Assembly (NCBI GenBank): GCA_936908745.1
Contig: CAKZFX010000016.1
Coordinates: forward strand, 62,001-126,000
Origin: an uncultured Chitinophagaceae bacterium
Lineage (GTDB): Bacteria; Bacteroidota; Bacteroidia; Chitinophagales; Chitinophagaceae
Direction: 5' to 3'
Length of the DNA stretch: 64,000 bases
The notes under the pieces were generated by a model. The model had not been told where the DNA came from. It saw only the letters and a program-made list of their open reading frames with translations, and searched no databases. Of this stretch, positions 32,565 through 40,146 are shown one piece after another; the first letter of the stretch is position 1, and every line of letters begins with the position of its first letter. Both the position numbers and the translations under genes were made by a program.

Positions 32565-35150
32565 TTACTTTTTCTTTTTCGGAGCGGCTTTCTTTTTGGC
32601 GGCCGCTTTTTTCGCAGGGGCTTTTTTAGCGGCTGTCTTTTTTTCTTTTTTGCTGAAAGCGCCGGGTATTTCCAGTTCGATAAATTTCTTTACATCATCT
32701 AAAGTAAAGGTTGCCGCTTCTTCTGCGGTATATTTTGTGTCGTCTGCTTTGCGTGGCAGCTTCACTATTTTTTTACCATATTTAATGATGGGGCCCCAAC
32801 GTGCATTTTCAACAGAGATTTTATCATCGGCCCAACGTTGTATAAAACGGTTCTCTTCTTTTTTCACCTTTGCTTCAATCAATTCGTTCATGTCTGCCTG
32901 GCGCAGGTTGGCAAAGTCATAACGACGCGGCACATTGATAAACATGCCATCCCATTTGATATAAGGGCCAAAACGGCCGGTGCCTTTGGTGATCGGTTTA
33001 CCCTCGTAGGTGCCTACAGGTGCATCTGCTATTTGTTTGGCCTTGATATATTCTATTGCTTTGTCAAGGTCAACTGTTTGTAAATCTGTACCTCTTGGAA
33101 CAGAAATAAAATCTTCACCCCATTTTACATAAGGGCCAAAACGGCCAACGCTTACTGAAATGTCTTTGCCCTCGTATTGGCCCAGTGTGCCTTGAATAGA
33201 GAACAGGTTCATTGCTTCTTCAAACGTGATCGTTTCAATGCTTTGTCCCGTAGGTATTTTAGCAAAACGTGGTTTCTCTTCTTCATCGGCACTGCCAATC
33301 TGGATCATCGGGCCATAACGTCCCATACGTGCCACCACCGGTTTGCCGCTTTCAGGGTCAATACCGAGTTCTCTTTCACCTTTGATACGTTCAGCGTTCT
33401 CAATCGTGTTTTCTACATCTTTTTTGAAAGGACTGTAAAAGTCATCGATCATTTTATTCCACTTCATCTTGCCTTCGGCCACTTCATCAAATTCGCCTTC
33501 GATACGGGCAGTGAAGCCGTAGTCCATGATATCATCGAAGTATTGTTTCAGGAAGTCGGTAACAACTAATCCTAAATCAGAAGGGAACAGTTTTGATTTC
33601 TCCGCGCCGGTTGTTTCGGTTTCTGTATGCTTTGCTACCTTATCATTTTTCAACACAAGCACACGCAGTTCTCTCAACACACCTTCCTTATCTCTTTTTT
33701 CTACATAACCTCTTTTTAAGATCGTGGAAATAGTTGGCGCATACGTGGAAGGGCGACCGATGCCTAATTCTTCGAGCTTTTTTACCAGCGATGCTTCTGT
33801 ATAACGGGGTAAGGGACGGCTGAAACGTTCCAGTGCTTTCATTTCTTTCAGCGGCAATTGCTGACCGGCAGCAAGTGGTGGCAACATGCCTTCGTTTGCC
33901 TCTTCTTCCAGTTCTTCGTCATCTTTATCTTCCCGATACACTTTCAGGAAGCCGTCAAATTTTAATACTTCGCCGGTTGCTGTTAATTCTTCTTTATTGG
34001 TAGAAATAGAAATCTTTGCAGTTGTTTTTTCCAGTTCTGCGTCCGCCATTTGCGAAGCCATGGTGCGTTTCCAGATCAGCTCATACAATTTTTTCCAATC
34101 GGCTTCTTCCACGCTTGGATTGTGCATGTAAGTAGGGCGTATTGCTTCGTGCGCCTCTTGTGCACTTTCGTTTTTGTTTTTGTATTTACGGAACTGGTGA
34201 TAGTCTTCGCCATACATTCCTTTCACCGTTCTTGTAATATCGCCCAACGCGGTATCACTTAAGTTGACACTGTCCGTACGCATATAGGTGATATAACCAT
34301 TTTCATACAAACGTTGTGCGATCAGCATCGTTCTTGATACACCATAGCCGAGTTTTCTTGATGCTTCCTGTTGCAAGGTGGAAGTAGTAAAAGGCGGGGC
34401 AGGGGAGCGTTTGCCCGGTTTTACCTGCACATCGGTTACTTTATAGTCAGCGCCGGTACAGCTTTGCAGGAATTTTTCGGCGTCCTCCGGGCTGTTTTGT
34501 TTTTTGCCTTCGGCAGAAAACGTAACAAGTTTGTCCGAAACATCTTTTGCTGTAAACAGCGCTTTAATATTAAATGTACTTACAGGAACAAAAGCATTGA
34601 TCTCTCTTTCTCTTTCAGCGATCAGGCGAACGGCCACACTTTGCACCCGGCCTGCGCTGAGGTTGTTGCGAACGCTCATTTTGCGCCAGAGTACAGGACT
34701 TAGTTCAAAACCCACAATACGGTCCAGCACACGACGTGCCTGTTGCGCCATCACGAGGTTCATGTCCAGTTTGCGTGGGTTCTGTACGGCTTTCTGTATC
34801 GCAGGTTTGGTGATCTCGTGAAAAACGATCCGTTTGGTCGTTTTTGGATCAAGGCCCAGCACCTCGCACAAATGCCAGCTGATGGCTTCTCCTTCACGGT
34901 CCTCATCCGTTGCCAGCCATACTTCGCCCGATTTTTTGGCCAGTGATTTCAGTTCATTTACCACTTTTTCTTTTTCCTCGGGAACGATATATCGGGGTTC
35001 AAAATTCTTTTCTACATCAATGCCCATCCCGGCTTTTTCGAGGTCACGGATATGACCAAAACAGCTCTTTACCTGGAAGTCGCTTCCAAGTATCTTTTCG
35101 ATCGTTTTTGCTTTCGCCGGGCTCTCAACTATCAACAGGTTTTTCGCCAT
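32565..35150 (-). CDS. topA: DNA topoisomerase I
   Basis: Type IA topoisomerase that relaxes negative supercoils by single-strand passage. The 861-residue protein has the Toprim domain (MAKNLLIVESPAKAKTIEKI, DEDREGEAISWHL), the active-site tyrosine in YITYMRTDSVNLS, and several C-terminal repeats of the type GRFGPYVKWG. There is no zinc-ribbon cysteine pattern. The protein ends in an alanine/lysine-rich tail (about residues 835-861), reminiscent of histone-H1-like DNA-binding tails. The start is the ATG at 35150. The 35151-35316 gap upstream shows no clear promoter. Confidence 0.96.
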   Translation of the reverse strand: MAKNLLIVESPAKAKTIEKILGSDFQVKSCFGHIRDLEKAGMGIDVEKNFEPRYIVPEEKEKVVNELKSLAKKSGEVWLATDEDREGEAISWHLCEVLGLDPKTTKRIVFHEITKPAIQKAVQNPRKLDMNLVMAQQARRVLDRIVGFELSPVLWRKMSVRNNLSAGRVQSVAVRLIAEREREINAFVPVSTFNIKALFTAKDVSDKLVTFSAEGKKQNSPEDAEKFLQSCTGADYKVTDVQVKPGKRSPAPPFTTSTLQQEASRKLGYGVSRTMLIAQRLYENGYITYMRTDSVNLSDTALGDITRTVKGMYGEDYHQFRKYKNKNESAQEAHEAIRPTYMHNPSVEEADWKKLYELIWKRTMASQMADAELEKTTAKISISTNKEELTATGEVLKFDGFLKVYREDKDDEELEEEANEGMLPPLAAGQQLPLKEMKALERFSRPLPRYTEASLVKKLEELGIGRPSTYAPTISTILKRGYVEKRDKEGVLRELRVLVLKNDKVAKHTETETTGAEKSKLFPSDLGLVVTDFLKQYFDDIMDYGFTARIEGEFDEVAEGKMKWNKMIDDFYSPFKKDVENTIENAERIKGERELGIDPESGKPVVARMGRYGPMIQIGSADEEEKPRFAKIPTGQSIETITFEEAMNLFSIQGTLGQYEGKDISVSVGRFGPYVKWGEDFISVPRGTDLQTVDLDKAIEYIKAKQIADAPVGTYEGKPITKGTGRFGPYIKWDGMFINVPRRYDFANLRQADMNELIEAKVKKEENRFIQRWADDKISVENARWGPIIKYGKKIVKLPRKADDTKYTAEEAATFTLDDVKKFIELEIPGAFSKKEKKTAAKKAPAKKAAAKKKAAPKKKK

Positions 35151-35316
35151 AATGCCTTTATATATAATAATACAAAACCGCTTTTCAGCGGCTGCAAGTT
35201 AGGGCAAGGATAATAAATTTTTGGAAAAGAAAAGAAATGTACTGTGTAATTTATTGTTTTCCAGAGATTAGAGAGGCTTAAGAAGGCTGTTTGGTTAGCG
35301 TGAGAAAAATGGTTTA

Positions 35317-36021
35317 TTATTTTTTTGAGATGTTCTGCCCAATCTGGCCAGCCAGGTCAGCAGCCCATTTTGAATACTCCTTTCCCGAAGGGTGGAGCCC
35401 GTCAGCCGCCACCAGTGAATGGTCTTTTGTTGCCAGCCGGGTAGAAGGCGTGATGTCTATAAAATGTACACCGTTTTCCATTGACACTTGTTTACATATA
35501 TTATTATAAGCGTCTATTTCACGGGCCACCTGCGCCCTGTTCCTGCCTTCGGCAAAAGGAGTGACGCCCCAATCGGGGATCGACAGCACAAAAACATGGT
35601 CTTTATTATTGCCCGAAAACCGGATGGCCTGGCGGAGCAAGGCTTCAAATTCAGGCTTAAAATTTTCAACCGTTCTCCCGCGGTATTGGTTGTTGACGCC
35701 GATCAATAAGGTTACAAAATCATAGGAAGGCAGGGTTTTACGTTGGCTGATAGCATTTGTAAGTTCATCCGTTGTCCAGCCGGTTTTAGCAATGATTTCA
35801 GGCGCATAGAATGAAAATCCTTTTTCACGAAGTAGCTGAACCGTTTGATAAGGAAAGTTGTCGGCCAGCAAAACAGTTTCACCGATTGTATAAGAGTCGC
35901 CCAGGGCGAGATAGGAATAATATTGTTGAGGGTTTGCTGTCATATTGCGCTGGTTTTTTGAGAAGCCGGTGACCAGCAACAAAGAAATGGCAAAAAAGGA
36001 AATTTGGATCTGTTTGAGCAT
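35317..36021 (-). CDS. Secreted SGNH/GDSL hydrolase
   Basis: The 234-residue protein has a signal peptide (MLKQIQISFFAISLLLVTG), then the SGNH blocks: LALGDSYTIGE with the nucleophilic serine, GVNNQYRG (block III), and DGLHPSGKEY with the catalytic Asp-His pair. These enzymes hydrolyse ester bonds of lipids, acylated sugars or peptidoglycan; the substrate here is unknown. It lies 14 bases downstream of the alpha/beta hydrolase gene on the same strand, so they probably form an operon. Confidence 0.88.
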   Translation of the reverse strand: MLKQIQISFFAISLLLVTGFSKNQRNMTANPQQYYSYLALGDSYTIGETVLLADNFPYQTVQLLREKGFSFYAPEIIAKTGWTTDELTNAISQRKTLPSYDFVTLLIGVNNQYRGRTVENFKPEFEALLRQAIRFSGNNKDHVFVLSIPDWGVTPFAEGRNRAQVAREIDAYNNICKQVSMENGVHFIDITPSTRLATKDHSLVAADGLHPSGKEYSKWAADLAGQIGQNISKK

Positions 36022-36035
36022 AAAAACCGGGGCTT

Positions 36036-36878
36036 TTATAAAAAGTCCACGATCGCTTTGGTGACTTTATTGTCACGGTAAATACGACGATGGCCCAGCC
36101 CGCTGCTAAATACGTATTTGATGTTCGGATGGTTTTCTTTTTGGACAGCCAGCACATCTTTTAACGGAGTTATATCATCGTCTTCGTCGTGCAGCCAAAG
36201 CACTTGGGCTTTAATATGTTTCATTGCCCGGCGGATGGAGTACCATTCGGAACTGACGCCGCCGGCTTTTACAATCACTTTTTCAAATGCAGGCCGGATG
36301 GAACTGTCCAGTTTCAGGAATGTAAAAAAAGAATCAATCGCAGTGGTGGTTTCCGTGGCTGGCGCTATTAATACCAGCCTGTAGTTTTCATCATGGCTTA
36401 TCTCTTCCAATGCAAGGCTTACGGCCAATCCGCCAAATGAATGTGCCATATAAGATTGTACCGGCCCATAAGTGGTATGAACTGCTTTGATCATGTCTTT
36501 GTATAGCGGCGCTGTAATATGTCGTCCACTGCTGCTGCCATGCGCCGGTGCATCGAAAGCCAGCACTTCATAGCCTTTGCGGGTAAGGGGTTTAATATAA
36601 CGGTCAAAATTGATAACGGATGATTCATACCCATGAATGATCAGGATCTTTTTTTCGGCAGGATGGTTCCATCGCCAACCCCTGATTGTATTTCCTTCAA
36701 GCTGGAATTGTATTTTTTCTGCTTCGGTAAATATTTTAGGGAGTTTTTTCTTTACACGTCGCTGCGGTGTGCGAAAAAGGTCGAATGCTTTTTCAGCAGC
36801 TTTCTTTTTTGAAATGGCAGTCAGCAGCCGGAACTTGGTGCGGAAGTAGCCGACTGCGATTTTTTGTGCTAATTTCAT
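36036..36878 (-). CDS. Alpha/beta hydrolase
   Basis: The 280-residue protein has a basic N-terminal region (KKKAAEKAFDLFRTPQRRVKKK), then the alpha/beta hydrolase fold with KILIIHGYESS (oxyanion region), MAHSFGGLAVSL (nucleophile elbow S-F-G-G) and LWLHDEDDDITPL plus GLGHRRI, which give the acid and the histidine. It has no signal peptide. The substrate is unknown. It is upstream of and probably co-transcribed with the SGNH hydrolase gene, and divergent from the DUF2520 gene with only 13 bases between starts. Confidence 0.88.
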   Translation of the reverse strand: MKLAQKIAVGYFRTKFRLLTAISKKKAAEKAFDLFRTPQRRVKKKLPKIFTEAEKIQFQLEGNTIRGWRWNHPAEKKILIIHGYESSVINFDRYIKPLTRKGYEVLAFDAPAHGSSSGRHITAPLYKDMIKAVHTTYGPVQSYMAHSFGGLAVSLALEEISHDENYRLVLIAPATETTTAIDSFFTFLKLDSSIRPAFEKVIVKAGGVSSEWYSIRRAMKHIKAQVLWLHDEDDDITPLKDVLAVQKENHPNIKYVFSSGLGHRRIYRDNKVTKAIVDFL

Positions 36879-36891
36879 TGTTCAAAGATAA

Positions 36892-37662
36892 ATGATGGAT
36901 ATAGTAATCATTGGTTCGGGTAATGTGGCGGCGGTGCTGGGAAGAAAGTTTAAAGCTGCCGGGCATACAATTTTGCAGGTATACAGCAGAAACGCCTCTG
37001 CAGCCAGCCTGCTGGCTTATGAGTGGGATACGGAATCAACGAACTACAAAAGCCTGATCAATCAAAATGCGGATGTTTACCTGGTGGCTGTAACGGACGA
37101 TGGGATTAAAGATGTGATAACGGATATTCTATTGCCGGGAAAAATTATTGCACATACGGCAGCATCTGTTCCTAAAGAAGCATTGAAAAATGTGTCGGCA
37201 CATTATGGCGTTTTTTATCCGTTGCAAAGCTTGCGGAAAGAAATGACGAACCTGCCTGAAACGCCTATTTATTTTGATGGCAGTGATGAGTTGACAAAGA
37301 AAAAGCTTGAAGCATTGGCGCATTCCATAGCGGATGAAAAAGTGAGGGTGGCTGATGATGGTGACCGTCTCAAATTGCATGTGGCAGCCGTACTGGTCAG
37401 CAATTTTACTAATCATTTGTATACACTCGCTGCTGATTATTGTAAAAAAGAAGGACTTGATTTTAAACAGTTGTTGCCGTTGATAGAAGAAACGGCTCTC
37501 CGCATAAAAACTATACCACCCCAAGAAGCCCAGACAGGCCCGGCCGTGCGGCATGATAAAGAAACTATCCAAAAACATCTTGCGTTATTGAATGATTACC
37601 CGCACCTGAAGGATATGTATTTGCTGATGACAGAGAGTATAGAAGGCAAATCGAAATCATAA
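36892..37662 (+). CDS. DUF2520 / Rossmann-like domain protein
   Basis: The 256-residue protein has an N-terminal NAD(P)-type fold (VIIGSGNVAAVLGRKFKAAG), followed by the DUF2520 C-terminal helical domain (KLHVAAVLVSNFTNHLYTLA, GPAVRHDKETIQKHLALL). The layout is that of pyrroline-5-carboxylate or F420-dependent-like reductases, but the substrate of this Bacteroidota group is unknown. The start is 36892, with an alternative ATG one codon on. The palindromic repeats of the ORF6N locus begin 23 bases after its stop. Confidence 0.85.
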   Translation: MMDIVIIGSGNVAAVLGRKFKAAGHTILQVYSRNASAASLLAYEWDTESTNYKSLINQNADVYLVAVTDDGIKDVITDILLPGKIIAHTAASVPKEALKNVSAHYGVFYPLQSLRKEMTNLPETPIYFDGSDELTKKKLEALAHSIADEKVRVADDGDRLKLHVAAVLVSNFTNHLYTLAADYCKKEGLDFKQLLPLIEETALRIKTIPPQEAQTGPAVRHDKETIQKHLALLNDYPHLKDMYLLMTESIEGKSKS

Positions 37663-37685
37663 AATGATAGGGTTTTATTTAAAAA

Positions 37686-38142
37686 GTTTGAGGTCGCAAT
37701 TTGCGACCTCAAAAAGTTAGTGTCATAGAAGTTTCGCTAACAACGCCCGGATAGAATATATAGGCAGAAAAAAGTACGCTATAAGGCTCAAATCAAATCG
37801 TTTTCATTTGGGCCACTATGTATTTTACTGGTATTCACTGGTAAAAAACATTTGAGGTCGCAATTTGCGACCTCAAAAATAGTATCATAAAGAGTCTGGT
37901 ATTAAAGTCCGGATAGAATATGCAGGCAGAAAAAAGTACGCTATAAGGCCCAAATCAAATCGTTTTCATTTGGGCCACTATGTGTTTTACAGGCATTCAC
38001 TGGTAAAAAACATTTGAGGTCGCAATTTGCGACCTCAAAAAATAATTATCTTAGAAGTTCCGCCATTAAAAGCCTCCCGGTTAATTACCATTGAAGTATA
38101 CCTGCTATAAAATTATTTGAAGTCGCAAAATGCGACTTCAAA
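37686..38142. repeat. Four upstream copies of a 27-bp palindrome, partly in a tandem 163-bp array
   Basis: The unit is TTTGAGGTCGCAA, a central T, then the exact complementary arm. Perfect copies lie at 37686-37712, 37851-37877 and 38013-38039. A fourth at 38116-38142 reads TTTGAAGTCGCA-AAA-TGCGACTTCAAA, where a G-C pair has become A-T on both arms. Spacers after copies 1 and 2 share about 130 bases with only a few differences and one indel, and each has a second hairpin (37784-37814; 37947-37976, GGCCCAAAT with ATTTGGGCC). The segment after copy 3 is a decayed relative. This accounts for 37663-38189. Confidence 0.93.
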
Positions 38143-38189
38143 ATCCAATACCCTGGGAAAGCATAATCTTAAACCTAAACAAAACTACT

Positions 38190-38729
38190 ATGGCGAAAAA
38201 AGAATTACAACTGTTAGTAGCAGAGCAAAAAATCCTCAACAGGATTTATGTGCTACGTGGCCAAAAGGTTATGATTGATGAGGATTTGGCTATTATGTAC
38301 GCTGTCGACACCAAACGCTTAAATGAACAGGTAAAGCGTAACATAAAAAGATTTCCTAAAGACTTTATGTTTACACTCACCCGCAAAGAATATGAAAATT
38401 TGAAGTCGCAATTTGCGACCTCAAACCGGGGAGGTAGAAGAACGCTTCCAAAAGCGTTCACGGAGCAAGGTATTGCCATGCTATCCGGTGTGCTGAACAG
38501 CGAGGTTGCTATTGAAGTTAATATCCGGATTATAAGAGTGTTTACAAAGCTTAAAGAATATGCGCTCACTCATAAAGAGATTCTTTTACAATTGTCAAAA
38601 ATGGAAAAGGAAGTGAAGAAGAACAGCGCCGATATTGAGAACATATTCTTAGTGATCAGGGAGCTTTTAGAAAAGCAGCAAACGGCAAAGCCAAGAAATA
38701 AAATAGGGTTTAAGCATTATGATAAATAA
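38190..38729 (+). CDS. ORF6N-domain (KilA-N-related) protein
   Basis: The 179-residue protein has an ORF6N domain (about residues 10-110): ILNRIYVLRGQKVMIDEDLA, LNEQVKRNIKRFP, LKSQFATSNRGG, LPKAFTEQGIAMLSGVLNSE, then a helical, probably coiled-coil C-terminus (EILLQLSKMEKEVKKNSADI). ORF6N is a presumed DNA-binding domain of phage and mobile-element regulators. The start is the ATG at 38190; an in-frame ATG at 38130 lies inside a palindrome copy and yields non-family residues. Residues 71-78 (LKSQFATS) are encoded by a copy of the same palindrome that flanks the gene. No phage or transposase gene is adjacent. It may regulate itself through the palindromes. Confidence 0.9.
   Translation: MAKKELQLLVAEQKILNRIYVLRGQKVMIDEDLAIMYAVDTKRLNEQVKRNIKRFPKDFMFTLTRKEYENLKSQFATSNRGGRRTLPKAFTEQGIAMLSGVLNSEVAIEVNIRIIRVFTKLKEYALTHKEILLQLSKMEKEVKKNSADIENIFLVIRELLEKQQTAKPRNKIGFKHYDK
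38399..38425. repeat. Palindrome copy inside the ORF6N gene
   Basis: TTTGAAGTCGCAA-T-TTGCGACCTCAAA, with one A/C mismatch at the fifth base pair from the outer end. The left arm matches copy 4 and the right arm matches copies 1-3. In frame it spells L-K-S-Q-F-A-T-S (codons 71-78). Confidence 0.93.
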
Positions 38730-38764
38730 TGTCAAAAGTAAATTAAAATGCCAGCACTGCATCG

Positions 38765-38816
38765 AAACGTTGGCTCCAATTTGAGGTCGCAATTTGCGAC
38801 CTCAAATTGAACGTTT
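38765..38816. repeat. Sixth palindrome copy, downstream of the ORF6N gene, with extended arms
   Basis: The 27-bp core lies at 38780-38806 and is perfect. The pairing extends outward by AA/TT and one more C-G type pair (CAA/TTG), and, after unpaired bases, by AAACGT (38765-38770) with ACGTTT (38811-38816). It starts 50 bases after the ORF6N stop. Confidence 0.88.
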
Positions 38817-38901
38817 GTAGCGTATTCCGGCTATTCATCCCTCGTAATCTCAAAAAATCGTAATTCGAAAGTCATCAATCGGAATGCTGCCGGCATTTTC
38901 G

Positions 38902-38909
38902 TACTTTTG
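38902..38909 (+). promoter_or_regulatory. Candidate -7 box for the ferredoxin gene
   Basis: TACTTTTG followed by CGCC matches the TAnnTTTG consensus, 22 bases before the ATG. No TTTG is seen at -33. Confidence 0.5.
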
Positions 38910-38931
38910 CGCCTGAACCGAAAAATTAGAG

Positions 38932-39267
38932 ATGTATACGATCAAATTCAATTTTGAACAAAAAGGGCTGGAGCCGGTTATACTTGAAAATGTGGAACCC
39001 GGGCAGACATTGCTGGAAATCGCTTTAAAAAATGATATTGAGCTTCACCATAACTGTGGCGGCGTTTGCGCCTGCACCACTTGTCATTTATACGTAGAAA
39101 AAGGCATGGATTCTATTGACGAGATCACGGACAGGGAAGAGGACTTTATTGACCGTGCGGTGAATCCAAAGCTGAATTCAAGGCTGGGTTGCCAGTCATT
39201 ATTGCTGGATGGTGGGGGCGAAATAGAAGTATTGCTGCCTGATCAGACGCAGTTTTTGGGAGAGTAA
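38932..39267 (+). CDS. 2Fe-2S ferredoxin
   Basis: The 111-residue electron carrier has the cluster-binding cysteines in HHNCGGVCACTTCH and the fourth in RLGCQSLLL, the spacing of adrenodoxin/ISC-type ferredoxins. The acidic surface patch (EEITDREEDFIDRAV-like helix) fits that group. It is followed after 59 bases by iscX, so the two may serve iron-sulfur cluster assembly together. A second heptad-type array begins directly after its TAA stop. Confidence 0.92.
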   Translation: MYTIKFNFEQKGLEPVILENVEPGQTLLEIALKNDIELHHNCGGVCACTTCHLYVEKGMDSIDEITDREEDFIDRAVNPKLNSRLGCQSLLLDGGGEIEVLLPDQTQFLGE

Positions 39268-39295
39268 TTCAATGGGCAATTTGCAATAGACAAAC
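39268..39295. repeat. Heptanucleotide array NNCAATN (family 2)
   Basis: TTCAATG, GGCAATT, TGCAATA and the decayed GACAAAC follow each other in 7-base register, starting at the first base after the ferredoxin stop codon (39265-39267). Confidence 0.7.
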
Positions 39296-39326
39296 AATCA
39301 TTACTAAGCATCAAGTATCAAATTAT

Positions 39327-39566
39327 ATGAATCATTTTGAACCCCCGATAAACTGGCCCGATCACGAGGATATTGCATTGAAACTGTATGAACGTTTTGG
39401 TGACGATTTCTCCGAAAGCAAGATCTATCGCATCCGGTTTACCGACCTGCTGGAATGGGTATTGCAGATCCCGGGTTTTGAAGGCACCCGTGAACAAAGC
39501 ACCGAAGGACACCTGGAAATGATTCAGAGTGCCTGGGTGTATGAATGGAGAGATAATCAAAAATAA
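39327..39566 (+). CDS. iscX: Fe-S assembly protein IscX
   Basis: The 79-residue acidic protein has the IscX layout: INWPDHEDIALKLYERFGDD, YRIRFTDLLEWVLQIPGFEG and EMIQSAWVYEW. In E. coli IscX binds IscS and iron and modulates cluster assembly. It is short but unmistakable in its DLLEWV segment. It lies 24 bases before kdsC and after the ferredoxin gene; other isc genes are not in the window. Confidence 0.92.
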   Translation: MNHFEPPINWPDHEDIALKLYERFGDDFSESKIYRIRFTDLLEWVLQIPGFEGTREQSTEGHLEMIQSAWVYEWRDNQK

Positions 39567-39590
39567 AACCAACCGACTCCCTTTCTTGCC

Positions 39591-40112
39591 ATGAATTTGC
39601 TTGAATTATTTAAACCAATTACCACATTTGTTTTTGATGTGGATGGCGTATTGACAGACGGCACCGTATTGGTATTGGATAATGGCTTGCAGGCAAGACG
39701 TATGCATATAAAGGATGGCTTTGCGCTGCAAATGGCAGCGAAAAAAGGCTATAATGTGATCATTATTTCCGGGGGAAATTCTCCGCAAGTAATGCAAAGG
39801 CTGGAAAAATTAGGCATCACAGAAGTGTATATGAACGTGCTGGATAAAAAAGGCATGTTGCAAAAATTGATGACGGATAAAAAGCTGGAAAAAAAACAGG
39901 TACTGTTGATGGGCGATGATCTGCCTGACCTGGCGGCGATGAGTCTTGCAGGCCTATCCTGTTGCCCGGCAGATGCGGTAAACGAAGTAAAAGAAGCTGT
40001 ACACTATATTTCACCATTAAATGGTGGTTTTGCCTGTGTACGGGATGTGATCGAAAAAGTACTGAAATTGAATAATCAATGGAGTTTTTCTGAGGATGTT
40101 GCTTCGAGATAG
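39591..40112 (+). CDS. kdsC: KdsC-type HAD phosphatase (KDO 8-phosphate phosphatase)
   Basis: The 173-residue protein of the HAD superfamily has the nucleophile motif FVFDVDGVLTDGTVLV, the threonine/serine motif IIISGGNS, and LMGDDLPDLAAM with the C-terminal aspartates. No cap domain is present, as in KdsC, which removes phosphate from 3-deoxy-D-manno-octulosonate 8-phosphate for lipopolysaccharide core synthesis and acts as a tetramer. Other kds genes are not nearby. It precedes ubiA by 34 bases and may share a transcript with it. Confidence 0.9.
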   Translation: MNLLELFKPITTFVFDVDGVLTDGTVLVLDNGLQARRMHIKDGFALQMAAKKGYNVIIISGGNSPQVMQRLEKLGITEVYMNVLDKKGMLQKLMTDKKLEKKQVLLMGDDLPDLAAMSLAGLSCCPADAVNEVKEAVHYISPLNGGFACVRDVIEKVLKLNNQWSFSEDVASR

Positions 40113-40146
40113 TTTATTTGCTACAAGGCCATAAACCTAAACGATT

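Noticed and set aside
32545..32922. Hydrophobic plus-strand ORF opposite the 3' end of topA
   Set aside because: It is the complement of the Lys/Ala-rich TopA tail, which reads as Phe/Ala on the other strand.
37686..38040. Possible CRISPR array
   Set aside because: The repeats are palindromes, the spacers are over 130 bases and nearly identical to each other, and there are no cas genes.
38130..38190. Upstream ATG of the ORF6N gene
   Set aside because: It lies inside palindrome copy 4 and the added residues do not belong to the domain; the ATG at 38190 begins the family-like sequence.
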